From assembly GCA_946222995.1 (NCBI GenBank), contig CAMIOS010000021.1, forward strand, positions 1 to 40,450: 40,450 bases of DNA, in the 5' to 3' direction. Every line of letters begins with the position of its first letter. Position 1 is the first letter of the stretch. This stretch comes from an uncultured Enhydrobacter sp. (GTDB lineage Bacteria > Pseudomonadota > Gammaproteobacteria > Pseudomonadales > Moraxellaceae). The notes under the pieces are model-generated. The model saw nothing but the letters and a program-made list of their open reading frames with translations, searched no databases and was not told the DNA's origin. Below, one piece after another: positions 9,067 through 17,848 of this stretch. The translations under genes were made by a program, and so were the position numbers.

Positions 9067-9465
9067 TTAGGATTTAGTTGGTTTATCAATTAAAAGTTGA
9101 AACGTACAATACACAAGGCTTAAACAAGCAATTATTTCAACGATACTCACCAAGACAATGAAGTCAAAAGAACGATTTATAAATCCTTGTATTAAGCCCA
9201 AAGTATCTGTGAAAATGATCCAGCCATCAAACAATAAAAAGATAACGCCAATAATTAAACCAGTTATTTTTTTATTTTGAGTAGGTGTAAATTGATTAGC
9301 GCCATAAATCAAACCTACACTTGTACTTCCGACTAATACAGATGGAAACCCAATAAATATCGTTATCAGTCCTTGGGTATTTGAAGCCATTGCAGGCATC
9401 GAAAAACCTAGCATTAACGCTAAGAATGCCAATTTTTGATAAAATGTTAACGATAACTTTTTCAA
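9067..9465 (-). CDS. Small predicted membrane protein, function unknown
   Basis: 132 residues. The N-terminus has a signal-peptide-like segment (KLAFLALMLGFSMPAMA, possible cleavage after AMA). Three further hydrophobic stretches follow (TIFIGFPSVLVGSTSVGLIY, ITGLIIGVIFLLFDGWIIF, FIVLVSIVEIIACLSLVY), then a short polar tail. No family recognised. It is convergent with metX with only 2 bp between stops, sits in front of metW on the opposite strand, and is visibly more AT-rich than either neighbour. It may be a recent insertion between metX and metW. Confidence 0.65.
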   Translation of the reverse strand: MKKLSLTFYQKLAFLALMLGFSMPAMASNTQGLITIFIGFPSVLVGSTSVGLIYGANQFTPTQNKKITGLIIGVIFLLFDGWIIFTDTLGLIQGFINRSFDFIVLVSIVEIIACLSLVYCTFQLLIDKPTKS

Positions 9466-9533
9466 AATTATATGCTCAATTTAATCGATTTTATTCGCCT
9501 AAATTTAACATAACCACCCTACAAAGGTAACCA

Positions 9534-10142
9534 ATGAAAATCGACCACCAACTTGCCGAACAATGGATAACCCCCCACGCCAAAGTCCTAGACTTGGGCT
9601 GTGGCGACGGCTCGCTCCTCGCCCATCTTACCCAAACCCGCCAAATTTTCGGCTACGGCATCGAGCTTGACCAAGACAAAATCAACGACTGCATCGCCAA
9701 AGGCGTAAACGTCATCGAACAAGACTTAAACCTCGGGTTAGCCCGCTTTAGCGATAAAAGCTTTGACACCGTGGTCATGGCTCGTGCCTTGCAAGCCGTC
9801 GATGAACCCGACCAACTGCTGCTCGATATGCTACGGGTCGGGCGAGAAGTCATCGTCACCTTCCCAAACTTCGCCCATTGGCAAAACCGTGTTTGGCTAG
9901 GGCTTAAAGGCAGAATGCCCATGAGTGATGCCCTACCCTATGCGTGGTACAACACGCCCAATATTCATCTATGTACTTTTAAAGACTTTGAAAAACTCTG
10001 TCTAGATAATGATATCACCATTATCAATCGCTTTGCTGTGCAAGAAAGTGAAAAACCTTATTCGCCACTGGTGGCACAAATCATCCGAAAAAATCCCAAT
10101 TTGTTGGCAGACGTCGCGATTTATCGCGTGACTAAGTTATAG
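9534..10142 (+). CDS. metW: Methionine biosynthesis protein MetW
   Basis: 202 residues with a class I SAM-methyltransferase-like fold: motif I is VLDLGCGDGSLLAHL and the acidic residue after strand 2 is in GYGIELDQD. MetW signatures include FDTVVMARALQAVDEPDQLL, VTFPNFAHWQNR and LPYAWYNTPNIHLCTFKDF. MetW commonly pairs with MetX and is needed for or stimulates homoserine acylation; its own reaction is not clearly defined. ATG 9534 has AAAGG upstream. Here the usual metX-metW adjacency is interrupted by a reverse-strand gene, so metW probably has its own promoter within 9466-9533. Confidence 0.92.
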   Translation: MKIDHQLAEQWITPHAKVLDLGCGDGSLLAHLTQTRQIFGYGIELDQDKINDCIAKGVNVIEQDLNLGLARFSDKSFDTVVMARALQAVDEPDQLLLDMLRVGREVIVTFPNFAHWQNRVWLGLKGRMPMSDALPYAWYNTPNIHLCTFKDFEKLCLDNDITIINRFAVQESEKPYSPLVAQIIRKNPNLLADVAIYRVTKL

Positions 10143-10459
10143 CAATAAAAAAGATATCTTATTGAAAAATATAACTTTATTTATTTAAAATATTCATGAC
10201 ATATAATCAAAAGTAATTAAGTCAAGATTTTTGCGACATTAATCGTCGTAAAAATTTATCTATGCTAAGAAATATTGTAACAAGTATTAAGATTGTAACT
10301 AATTCGTTTGAAACGTAATGCAAACAATGATAACCTAACTTCATCAAATTTTTGCTTTAATCAATTAAAAGATAACGATTGGCTAAATTCACCATCAAGC
10401 AGCGTTGTCACAAAATTTTTTATCATAGCAAGCGTTTACGTCTGCTATCGGAGTATATT
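10143..10459. other. Intergenic region between metW and the Sel1-repeat gene
   Basis: AT-rich, no supported gene. An 11-bp inverted repeat with one G-U wobble (10227-10237 with 10245-10255, 7-nt loop) could fold in RNA but lacks a following T-run. The Sel1 reading frame is open upstream to TTG 10379, but this stretch is probably leader. Confidence 0.5.
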
Positions 10460-11041
10460 ATGAAATTATTGAAAGCTGTGATGTTAACGGGTTTTTTAGC
10501 AGTTTCAGGTATTGCTAGTGCAGATTTAACCTCAAACGTACCACTTAATACTTCTCGTTTTGATACCCTTTCTCCTTCAGAATTAATCAACCAAGCCAAA
10601 GCAGGCAACCAACAAGCCCAATTCTTTTTAGCAAAACGCTATCAAAAAGGGCAAGGCATCCAACAAAACTACCAACAAGCCCTCCAATGGTATACCATCG
10701 CTGCCAGACAAGACATTGCTCCTGCTCAATTAAACCTTGCCATGATGTATATTCGTGGTGAAGGCGTACAACCAAATGCTCAACAAGCCCGTTACTGGCT
10801 CGAAAAAGCGGCTAAATTGGGTGATAACCGAGCGAGCTATACATTGGCAATGCTTGATGAAAAAGAACGTAAATTGGTTGATGCCTATAAATGGTATGAC
10901 TTAGCCGCGCGCGATGGTATGCTCTCTAATGAAGTCCGTACTCGTGCCCAAAGCAAAATCGGTCAATTGGCACTTAATCTGTCAAGCCAAGACATCGCTA
11001 CCGCTCGCAGCCGTGCGGATTCTTGGTTTCAAAGCAAATAA
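10460..11041 (+). CDS. Secreted Sel1-like repeat (TPR-type) protein
   Basis: 193 residues from ATG 10460, chosen because CGGAG lies 6 nt upstream and the protein then begins with a clean signal peptide (KLLKAVMLTGFLAVSGIASA, cleavage likely before DLTSN). Three Sel1-type repeats follow: AQFFLAKRYQKGQGI with QALQWYTIAA, AQLNLAMMYIRGEGV with ARYWLEKAA, and ASYTLAMLDEKE with AYKWYDLAA. Sel1 proteins are periplasmic or secreted adaptors in signalling or envelope processes, and the specific partner cannot be told. The gene is monocistronic and ends at a strong terminator. Confidence 0.85.
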   Translation: MKLLKAVMLTGFLAVSGIASADLTSNVPLNTSRFDTLSPSELINQAKAGNQQAQFFLAKRYQKGQGIQQNYQQALQWYTIAARQDIAPAQLNLAMMYIRGEGVQPNAQQARYWLEKAAKLGDNRASYTLAMLDEKERKLVDAYKWYDLAARDGMLSNEVRTRAQSKIGQLALNLSSQDIATARSRADSWFQSK

Positions 11042-11089
11042 GCTATAAAACAGCTAAGTTTTTGACTTAATTTTTAACAACTTGATCCT

Positions 11090-11123
11090 AAAAAAAGAGC
11101 AATTCAATTTGCTCTTTTTTTTA
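11090..11123. terminator. Bidirectional terminator between the Sel1 gene and nadV
   Basis: Perfect 7-bp stem (AGAGCAA at 11096-11102 with TTGCTCT at 11109-11115) with an A-run on the left and T-run on the right, between convergent genes. Confidence 0.85.
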
Positions 11124-11146
11124 TGGTTATAATTGCTAAAATAAAA

Positions 11147-12562
11147 TTATTTGGCAGTACGTTCTCGAATTGTGGACAAAGTGTCATCTATCAATAATTC
11201 ACCATTGATAAATACATCCCGCAGTAGGTTTTTATATTCGCCCAGTTCATCTTCTCGTAAAGTAATGTAACTGCCTTGATGGCGTACTAGCGCCAAACGC
11301 CCTTTTTTACTGCGTTTATTGACGCTGGTAATCGGGTCTTTATACACATCTCGCCATTCACCATCAATGCGCGCGGCACTGGTTTTCATGGCAAAATTGA
11401 GCGTATCTCGATTGACTTGTTGCAACAGTCCACCGCCCATACCAAAGGTGATGTTTTCGGTACTAAACCCTGCCGCAAGAATTGCCTCGATAATTTTGCC
11501 AATGCTGGTCGAGTTGATACCATCGCCTTGAATCAAGCGGATATAATCTGGTAATACTCTATAGCCTTTGGTATTGGTGATAGTGCCAAATTTTACCGCC
11601 AAGCGTTGCAACGCTTCTCGTACCACTTTGACCGGATCGCCACTGTCAGGACGGATGACCAGTGTGCCACCCATGGTTTCGACTTGTGCTTTAAGTTCAC
11701 CACCCCAAATGTTATCAATGGCGTTCCATAAATCATAACTATCACTCACCACTGCCACCACATGCCCTTCACCACCAAATTGCTTGAGCATATTGGCATA
11801 GGCATCGACTTCATGCGCCTGCCCCCAACTTGTCATGGTGCTGTGTTCGGCAGCAGGAATCGAAAATGCAGGCATTTGTCTATTATCGCTTGAGCCGTCC
11901 ATGCCATACCAACGGCTGGCAGCAATCAGAGCCGAAATGGTATCGGTACCCGAAAAGTTGATCAAATGCGCCAATCCCCCCAAGGCAGCAGATTCAAGGC
12001 TTGATACCCCCCTTGCGCCAAAATTATGTAGTTTAAAGGGCAAACTATTTAGGTTATCGGCGGATTTTTCTAAGCCTTGTTTGATAATTTGTTTGCAATA
12101 ATACGACAGACTTGCCACCGTGGTGGGATACCAAATCGCCCGTAACAAAGCGGTTTCGATATAGCTGGTGAGCCAGAAAAACTCAGGGTCAGTATTCACC
12201 ACTTGACACAGTACTTGTCCTGTCGGAATGACTGTTCCTTCGGGGACGGCTTGAATGCGTAATGGCAAAAAGCCGTTGTGTTTTTTGTTAAGGTCACGCC
12301 ATCCCGCTTCATTAAATGGCACGCCATGCGCAGTAAGCAACATTTTGGCTTCATTGATATCTTGCTCAGTGATAGGTTTACTCAGATATTCTTTGATAAA
12401 GGCTTGTAAACCAAAAAATAGCACATTATTAAAGTTACTGTTGCTCCCCCGAGCCTCGATATAGCTTGAGACATATTCGGTATTGGGCGGATATTGCACC
12501 CAATGCGACGTTTTATAGCTGTCGGTATTTAGGATAAAGTTGGCAAAATTATTAGTAAACAT
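11147..12562 (-). CDS. nadV: Nicotinamide phosphoribosyltransferase (NAMPT)
   Basis: About 471 residues. It makes nicotinamide mononucleotide from nicotinamide and PRPP, the entry to one-step NAD salvage. The NAMPT fold is shown by the N-terminal NTDSYKTSHWVQYP, NFGARGVSSLESAALGG, FSGTDT, the tract AAEHSTMTSWG containing the catalytic His, VIRPDSGDP for the phosphoribosyl site, and MGGGLLQQVNRDT. The length matches human-type NAMPT. Start ATG 12562 is preceded by AGGAG; the longer frame to 12592 is unlikely. It lies 54 bp after nadM-Nudix on the same strand, so the two form an operon that converts nicotinamide to NAD in two steps. Confidence 0.95.
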   Translation of the reverse strand: MFTNNFANFILNTDSYKTSHWVQYPPNTEYVSSYIEARGSNSNFNNVLFFGLQAFIKEYLSKPITEQDINEAKMLLTAHGVPFNEAGWRDLNKKHNGFLPLRIQAVPEGTVIPTGQVLCQVVNTDPEFFWLTSYIETALLRAIWYPTTVASLSYYCKQIIKQGLEKSADNLNSLPFKLHNFGARGVSSLESAALGGLAHLINFSGTDTISALIAASRWYGMDGSSDNRQMPAFSIPAAEHSTMTSWGQAHEVDAYANMLKQFGGEGHVVAVVSDSYDLWNAIDNIWGGELKAQVETMGGTLVIRPDSGDPVKVVREALQRLAVKFGTITNTKGYRVLPDYIRLIQGDGINSTSIGKIIEAILAAGFSTENITFGMGGGLLQQVNRDTLNFAMKTSAARIDGEWRDVYKDPITSVNKRSKKGRLALVRHQGSYITLREDELGEYKNLLRDVFINGELLIDDTLSTIRERTAK

Positions 12563-12616
12563 ACAGAACTCCTCTGTTCTAGTAATAGCCAAACCGTCTA
12601 TCAGTTTGGGGTTGGG

Positions 12617-13729
12617 TTATAAACCCACCATTTTACAGATAATGGCATAATGGTCTTCGAATAATTTATCGGCTTTTAGCGCCGCCAATGGCAGCCAAAA
12701 CGCTTTTTTCGCATCATCGCTACCTTTCACCGCAGGCAAGCCTTTCGGGTCATTTTTTAGCACAAAATAAAACGCCTGCGTAATCGTGCGACCTCGCGCC
12801 GAGCGATACGGGTCATCAAAGGTATGCTGACTGTGGCGAGAGCCTCGTAGCACCGCTTCGGGCACTTTTAGCCGAGTTTCCTCTCGCAGTTCACGGATAC
12901 AGGCATCAAACAATGTTTCTTTGGGGTCAATAAAGCCCCCAGGTAATGCCCACAAGCCCTGTCCAGGCATACCACGACGCTCCACCAGCAAAATATGCCC
13001 CGACTGCACTACCACCGCATCAACGGTCATAAAGGTGGGCGGATACGGGGCAGATTCCCATTGTTTTTTATACTTATCAATAAATCCCGCTTCTTCGTGC
13101 AGTTTTTTATAATCGTCGGTTTTTTTAAATTCTTTCATCACTTGGGCAGTCGATTCTGGGACAACATTGCCCAGTGGGGTTGCCCCAAGCAAAAATCCTT
13201 CTCGAATCGGAGTCGCTGACAAGTCCATAAAGTTGGGCACGCCCACCGATTGCCAATTGGGAAACAAGGATAAATAATACGACGAGCTGTCTTTAGAATG
13301 TCCGATTAAGCCGATATTGGCGCTCAAATCGCCCGTGACCGATTTGACGCATTGTTGTACGTACTGTAGCCATTTGGTGTCATTATACAGGGCATCATCC
13401 AACCCGACACAGTGTATGCGTTTGGCATCTTTTTTATCAAACGCGCCCAAAATCATCTCGGTACGCTCGGCAACGGTAAAGCTATTGCGCGTGCTGCGGG
13501 GCAGATTTGCCGAGCCAATCAGCATAATGACGTTTTCGGCAAGCTTTAACGCCTCATCGACGACAGCTTGATGCCCAAGGTGAAACGGCTGAAAGCGTCC
13601 AATAAACACCAAATAATCAAAGGAATAGCCTTTTTTATTTTTGGGTTGGCTAAAACGCGCATCACTGATTTCTAAGGCATCGTCAGATTTCGTGGTAGTT
13701 TTTGGTGAGGTTTTGGTAGGCTTTGCCAT
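12617..13729 (-). CDS. nadM: Bifunctional NMN adenylyltransferase / Nudix hydrolase
   Basis: About 370 residues from ATG 13729, chosen for an AGGAG 7 nt upstream. After a polar N-terminus comes an NMNAT domain with the nucleotidyltransferase motif GRFQPFHLGHQ and the second signature SATPIREG. The C-terminal part is a Nudix domain whose box reads GGFIDPKETLFDACIREL followed by REET. The box fits GX5EX7REUXEE except that the usual Gly after EEx is Arg. Fused NadM-Nudix proteins adenylate NMN to NAD and hydrolyse ADP-ribose-like products. With nadV downstream this is a complete nicotinamide salvage operon. No NrtR regulator gene is in the window. Confidence 0.92.
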   Translation of the reverse strand: MAKPTKTSPKTTTKSDDALEISDARFSQPKNKKGYSFDYLVFIGRFQPFHLGHQAVVDEALKLAENVIMLIGSANLPRSTRNSFTVAERTEMILGAFDKKDAKRIHCVGLDDALYNDTKWLQYVQQCVKSVTGDLSANIGLIGHSKDSSSYYLSLFPNWQSVGVPNFMDLSATPIREGFLLGATPLGNVVPESTAQVMKEFKKTDDYKKLHEEAGFIDKYKKQWESAPYPPTFMTVDAVVVQSGHILLVERRGMPGQGLWALPGGFIDPKETLFDACIRELREETRLKVPEAVLRGSRHSQHTFDDPYRSARGRTITQAFYFVLKNDPKGLPAVKGSDDAKKAFWLPLAALKADKLFEDHYAIICKMVGL

Positions 13730-13914
13730 TCGCAAACTCCTTGCGGTAAAAATAGCCATCGGTCTATCCAATGGCATCAGATAACACAACTGTGAATAAT
13801 TTTTGGTGCGGGCACTAGATGCAAGTTATCATGCCAAAAGTTCATGGCTTTGCCAAGTGCTATTTTAATGTGAAATTTTGCTACACCACTTTTTATGGCA
13901 AATTGTGAAAATCC

Positions 13915-13927
13915 GAGTAATTTACTC
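13915..13927. promoter_or_regulatory. Palindrome at the -35 position of the nfuA promoter
   Basis: GAGTAA-T-TTACTC is a perfect 6-bp inverted repeat around one base. It sits 17 bp upstream of the extended -10 element, exactly where a -35 box would be, and between nadM and nfuA. It may be an operator. I cannot assign a regulator. Confidence 0.4.
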
Positions 13928-13934
13928 AAGTATT

Positions 13935-13943
13935 TGTTATAAT
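13935..13943 (+). promoter_or_regulatory. Extended -10 promoter of nfuA
   Basis: TGTTATAAT fits the extended -10 consensus TGnTATAAT exactly and lies 28 bp upstream of the nfuA start codon. There is no good -35 match, as is common with extended -10 promoters. Confidence 0.6.
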
Positions 13944-13971
13944 AAGGGATAAAACTTTCTGCAGGACAATT

Positions 13972-14622
13972 ATGATGACTGAGATAACTGATACTAGCGA
14001 AACCCAAACTGTCAATACCGACAGTACCAATATCAAAATCACTGAATCCGCCCAAGGCTATTTAACCGAACTATTAGCAAAACAAAATACCGATGGTATT
14101 GGCGTGCGGATTTTTGTCGAACACGCGGGTACGCCTCGAGCCGAATGCTGTATGGCATACAGCCAGCCCAATGAGCATAACCCTAATGACCTAAAGCTTG
14201 AGTATCCGACTTTTACGGCCTATATCGACACGCCGTCGTTGCCGTATCTAGAAGATGCGGTGATTGATTACAATAAAGACCGCTTTGGCGGACAGCTTAC
14301 CTTTAGAGCCCCCAATTCAAAAGTGCCAAAATTGGGTGAAAATGCCAGTTTAGAGGAACGTATTAATTATGTACTTTCGGCTGAGATTAATCCCGGCTTG
14401 GCATCGCATGGCGGTAATGTGCAGTTGGTGGATTTGGTCGAAGAAGAGGGCGTGGGCATTACCGCGGTGTTAAAATTTGGCGGAGGCTGTCAAGGCTGTT
14501 CGGCGGTGGATATGACCTTAAAACAAGGCGTGGAAGTCACCTTAAAACAGCAAATCCCAGAACTTACCCAAGTGATTGATGAAACCGACCACACCTATAC
14601 GGCGAATGCATTTTATAAATAA
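13972..14622 (+). CDS. nfuA: Fe/S biogenesis protein NfuA
   Basis: 216 residues. NfuA accepts a [4Fe-4S] cluster and delivers it to client enzymes, helping under oxidative stress or iron limitation. The N-terminal half (about residues 20-115) is a degenerate A-type carrier domain, seen in VRIFVEHAGTPRAECCMAY. The C-terminal half is a Nfu domain with C173 and C176 in the motif GGGCQGCSAVDMTLKQGVE, which bind the bridging cluster. The start is ATG 13972 with AGGA upstream; a second ATG is adjacent. It is expressed from an extended -10 promoter overlapped by a palindrome. It is a single gene ending at a bidirectional terminator. Confidence 0.96.
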   Translation: MMTEITDTSETQTVNTDSTNIKITESAQGYLTELLAKQNTDGIGVRIFVEHAGTPRAECCMAYSQPNEHNPNDLKLEYPTFTAYIDTPSLPYLEDAVIDYNKDRFGGQLTFRAPNSKVPKLGENASLEERINYVLSAEINPGLASHGGNVQLVDLVEEEGVGITAVLKFGGGCQGCSAVDMTLKQGVEVTLKQQIPELTQVIDETDHTYTANAFYK

Positions 14623-14653
14623 ACTTTAAAAAATCAATTTAGAAAATAATTTT

Positions 14654-14692
14654 AAAAAAATAAGGGCGTATGATTTATGCCCTTATTTTTTA
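14654..14692. terminator. Bidirectional terminator overlapping the tgpA stop codon
   Basis: 7-bp perfect stem (TAAGGGC at 14661-14667 with GCCCTTA at 14679-14685), flanked by A-run and T-run. It serves nfuA and the converging operon; the right arm contains the stop codon of the transglutaminase gene. Confidence 0.8.
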
Positions 14693-16782
14693 GTTTTGGT
14701 TTTAATTGCTTTAGTCAGTGCTTTTAGCTGTTGGTTATAGTCAGCCAACGCATCACCATGGCTTGGCTGATAACGAGCTTGGCGATACAGTTGTTGGATT
14801 TGGGTAATGGCTTGTGGGTAATTGGTCTGGTTGACAATCCGATTAAGCCAATTTAACACACCTTCGCTGTCATCTCGTTGCAATGTATGATCCTGTTTGG
14901 CAAGACGCCGTGACAACTGTATCATGATTAAATCAGTTTTGTGCCATACCTGACGCCGTCGCCACCATAGCCACAAGGCAAAAAGCGTGAGTAAAATGAT
15001 TAATATTCCAAATATCATCATCACTTGTTGATACACTGACTGGATATTAAACCATTTAAATAATGAGGACTTTTGGCGGTCTTGGTCGTAGCCGATGACA
15101 TCACGCTGCCAATAATAACTGGCTTGGTCAAAGAGTCGGCGGGCTTGTTGCAGCATTTTAAACTGCTGATAGCTGATTTGCCCTGCCACCCCATCGCCGA
15201 ACATCACCGCCCCTGTCGCTTGGGTTAAGTTATCCATGCCTTGCTCGACACGGTCGGGCGACACAAACGACGTCGGGTCAACCCGCAACCAGCCCCGCCC
15301 TTCAACCCAAATCTCGCTCCATGCGTGCGCATCCATCTGACGCACTTCCCAACTTTTACCATCCCGCCCAAGCGTGCCGCCTTGATAACCGACCACCACC
15401 CGAGCAGGCACACCCACCGCGCGCATCAAGTAGGTAAAGCTCGACGAGTAATGCTCACAAAACCCCGCGCGCGTGCCAAATAAAAAGTCATCAATTCGAT
15501 TGTCACCCAAGGGCGGTGGCGATAGCGTATAACGAAACGGCTGCGTGGTTATCCAACGCTGTATGGCTTGGGTAAAGGCAATAGGGTCACGCCCCACTTG
15601 GTTAAATAAATTTTGGGCAAATTGCCGACTTTGCGGGTTACCACCTGTGGGTAAGACCAAATTGGCTTGGCGTTCTGGCTCGCTTAACGTCAGCCCAATC
15701 GGGGTGTTATTTAGCCAAGTCACATTATAAGTAAAGCGCTGCTCAATATTGTCCCAATAACGCAAGGTAAAATCGGAGGTCAGCCCAATGCCCGCTTGTC
15801 GAGAGATGGGATAATCCAATCCAAATAACCACGGCTGCCCTGTTCGCTCCAAAATAACCCGATAGCTTGACGGCTTGGTTTTAATGGTGTTTAGCGTTGG
15901 GGCAAGCCAGTTCGGTAAAGTTTGCTGTTTTGGCGTCCATACATTGCGAAGTTGGCGGCTTTCTCGCCATGTTTTACCATCAAAATTACTAAACACCAAC
16001 CCCCGCCAATACAAGGTGTTTCTGGGTGGAATGCCGCTCGCAAATTCAACCCGAAATGCCAAGGCAGTCGATTGACTCAGACTGGCAAAATCCCCTGGCG
16101 ACATACTGTCAGACATACCGGTGGTGGGCTGATTTTGTCCGCTTAAATGCACCGACCACAGCGGCGGCAAGCGAGGGAAAAACAAAAATAAAATCACCGT
16201 GAGTGGAATGGCTTGAACCAATAACAAGCCGAGTGTGCGTCCTCTGCCTGTCCCATCGTCATTCATACCAATCATGGCAAACAACACAACTATCGCACCC
16301 AAAGCCACAATCAAAGTGGTTAGCAAGTTTTGGTCAATCAAAAACAAGCCAGCCAGCACGAACAGCGACAAACTTAACGCCACATACGCATCTCGGCGGG
16401 TATTGAGCTCAAGCAATTTGCTTACCGCACACAATAGCAAAAAGGCAATCCCCACATCGAGCCCCAATGCGGTGCGATAAGTCAGATATAACCCTGCCAG
16501 TCCTGCTAAAAACCCAGTATATTGAATCCACTGCAGCGAGCGAGGGCGAAATAAACGTTTGGGTAACCAGTTTTTTAGCGGTGGCAACTGCATCAAAATC
16601 ACCACCAACGCATAACCCGTCAACCAAACCGGCAGATTTTTAGCATGGGGAATGACCACAAACAGCTGTGAAATTAGTACCCAATCGAATGCAGATATCC
16701 GAGCCAGTTTTGCCCGTAACCCTTTGGCGGGCGGCTCATTGTTAAAATTGGTATTGCTGGGCATATTTAGCGATTGGCTCAT
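14683..16782 (-). CDS. TgpA-type membrane transglutaminase (DUF3488 plus transglutaminase-like core)
   Basis: 699 residues. The N-terminal ~200 residues hold six or seven hydrophobic helices (for example YVALSLSLFVLAGLFLI and TTLIVALGAIVVLFAMIGM). A periplasmic transglutaminase-like domain follows, with the catalytic Cys442 in RAGFCEHYSSSF, the His in MDAHAWSEIW and the Asp in LRVDPTS. A further membrane helix near MMIFGILIILLTLFALWLWW and a cytoplasmic C-terminal DUF4129-like region complete it. This is the layout of Pseudomonas TgpA, which is essential there; its physiological substrate is not established. It overlaps the DUF58 gene by 4 bp and is the last gene of the MoxR-DUF58-TgpA operon. 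Confidence 0.92.
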   Translation of the reverse strand: MSQSLNMPSNTNFNNEPPAKGLRAKLARISAFDWVLISQLFVVIPHAKNLPVWLTGYALVVILMQLPPLKNWLPKRLFRPRSLQWIQYTGFLAGLAGLYLTYRTALGLDVGIAFLLLCAVSKLLELNTRRDAYVALSLSLFVLAGLFLIDQNLLTTLIVALGAIVVLFAMIGMNDDGTGRGRTLGLLLVQAIPLTVILFLFFPRLPPLWSVHLSGQNQPTTGMSDSMSPGDFASLSQSTALAFRVEFASGIPPRNTLYWRGLVFSNFDGKTWRESRQLRNVWTPKQQTLPNWLAPTLNTIKTKPSSYRVILERTGQPWLFGLDYPISRQAGIGLTSDFTLRYWDNIEQRFTYNVTWLNNTPIGLTLSEPERQANLVLPTGGNPQSRQFAQNLFNQVGRDPIAFTQAIQRWITTQPFRYTLSPPPLGDNRIDDFLFGTRAGFCEHYSSSFTYLMRAVGVPARVVVGYQGGTLGRDGKSWEVRQMDAHAWSEIWVEGRGWLRVDPTSFVSPDRVEQGMDNLTQATGAVMFGDGVAGQISYQQFKMLQQARRLFDQASYYWQRDVIGYDQDRQKSSLFKWFNIQSVYQQVMMIFGILIILLTLFALWLWWRRRQVWHKTDLIMIQLSRRLAKQDHTLQRDDSEGVLNWLNRIVNQTNYPQAITQIQQLYRQARYQPSHGDALADYNQQLKALTKAIKTKTKK

Positions 16783-17795
16783 GGCGTCTTTGCCAACCTT
16801 AGCAAGCTATCTTGCACAAACGCTTGCCCTTGACCCAGTACCCCTTCACCATCGGGCAGTCGCAGACGAAACGCCACTTGGCTGCGGCTAAGTTCTTCCA
16901 CGCCAAAGCGTAACTGGCTAAGTTTAGCCTCATGCATTGATGCGGGCATTTGATAATAATCGAGGAGTTGTTGTTGCCCCACGCTATCGACAAAGCGTTT
17001 TGATAGCAAGCCCTGCCCTCTGGCTACATGTGCCCACGAAATACGAGCAAGCGACTCGCCCGCCATATAGGTATCTAGCTGCTCAAAATCATCCTGTCCC
17101 GCTTGACTTTGTAGCGACGCAGATTGTTCGTCATCGCTTGGTACTAACTGGGTGGCATTGAGTTCAAACGGCAATGCCCGAGGGTACACCCACGCAACGC
17201 CATCTAAAAACACATACGACCACGCCTGCAAAATCCCCAACGGGTACACCGTACTTACGGTTAAACGAGGTAGGATAAATTTGCCCCGTTGCTTGGCGGT
17301 GAGCCATAAGCTAATAATTTGTGGCTCTTTGATTTGGTTGACAATACAATAATCGGTCAATTCATTGACCACGCTATTGCTAGGGCGAAGTAATTGCTTA
17401 AAATCAAAGGCATTTTGGGCAAAGCTAAAGCGGATTTGACGATGCGGCTGTTTTGATTGGCTACTGACTTGCAACCTGACTTGTACTTTATCACCGACTT
17501 GGGCGTTATTGATATCAATGAGCTTGATTTGTAATCCTGCTAAATGCGCAAAGGTGTAATGAATGGTGGTCACAAACAAACTTGCCAATAAAAAGCACAA
17601 GCCTAGCACCAAGTTATTGCCATAATTGATGCCTGCAATAAAGGTAATAAGCAGCAATAAGGCATATAAAATCCCTTCCCGACTTAAAAATATATACACA
17701 TTTTTAAGCGTTAATTTTATGTCACGGGTCGGCGGGGAACGGCGTTTAAACCACGGTTCGATTTTTTTTGCCACATATGGGCGGATGGCAGCCAT
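16779..17795 (-). CDS. DUF58 domain protein
   Basis: 338 residues. Two membrane helices near the N-terminus (GILYALLLLITFIAGINYG and LVLGLCFLLASLFVTTIHY) precede a soluble domain. The DUF58 signature lies around DDFEQLDTYMAGESLARISW. Members are linked to MoxR AAA ATPases as likely chaperone clients or adaptors with a VWA-like fold. The start ATG 17795 has AAGGTAAG upstream. The stop overlaps the transglutaminase start (4 bp), and the MoxR gene ends 53 bp upstream, so it is the middle gene of the operon. Confidence 0.9.
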   Translation of the reverse strand: MAAIRPYVAKKIEPWFKRRSPPTRDIKLTLKNVYIFLSREGILYALLLLITFIAGINYGNNLVLGLCFLLASLFVTTIHYTFAHLAGLQIKLIDINNAQVGDKVQVRLQVSSQSKQPHRQIRFSFAQNAFDFKQLLRPSNSVVNELTDYCIVNQIKEPQIISLWLTAKQRGKFILPRLTVSTVYPLGILQAWSYVFLDGVAWVYPRALPFELNATQLVPSDDEQSASLQSQAGQDDFEQLDTYMAGESLARISWAHVARGQGLLSKRFVDSVGQQQLLDYYQMPASMHEAKLSQLRFGVEELSRSQVAFRLRLPDGEGVLGQGQAFVQDSLLRLAKTP

Positions 17796-17848
17796 TGCTC
17801 TTACCTTACTTCAACCAATCATATATTCCCTGTTGAAAACATGCCTGT

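Noticed and set aside
10379..10459. Longer N-terminus for the Sel1-repeat protein (TTG 10379)
   Set aside because: It would bury the signal peptide behind 27 basic residues; ATG 10460 has a proper ribosome binding site.
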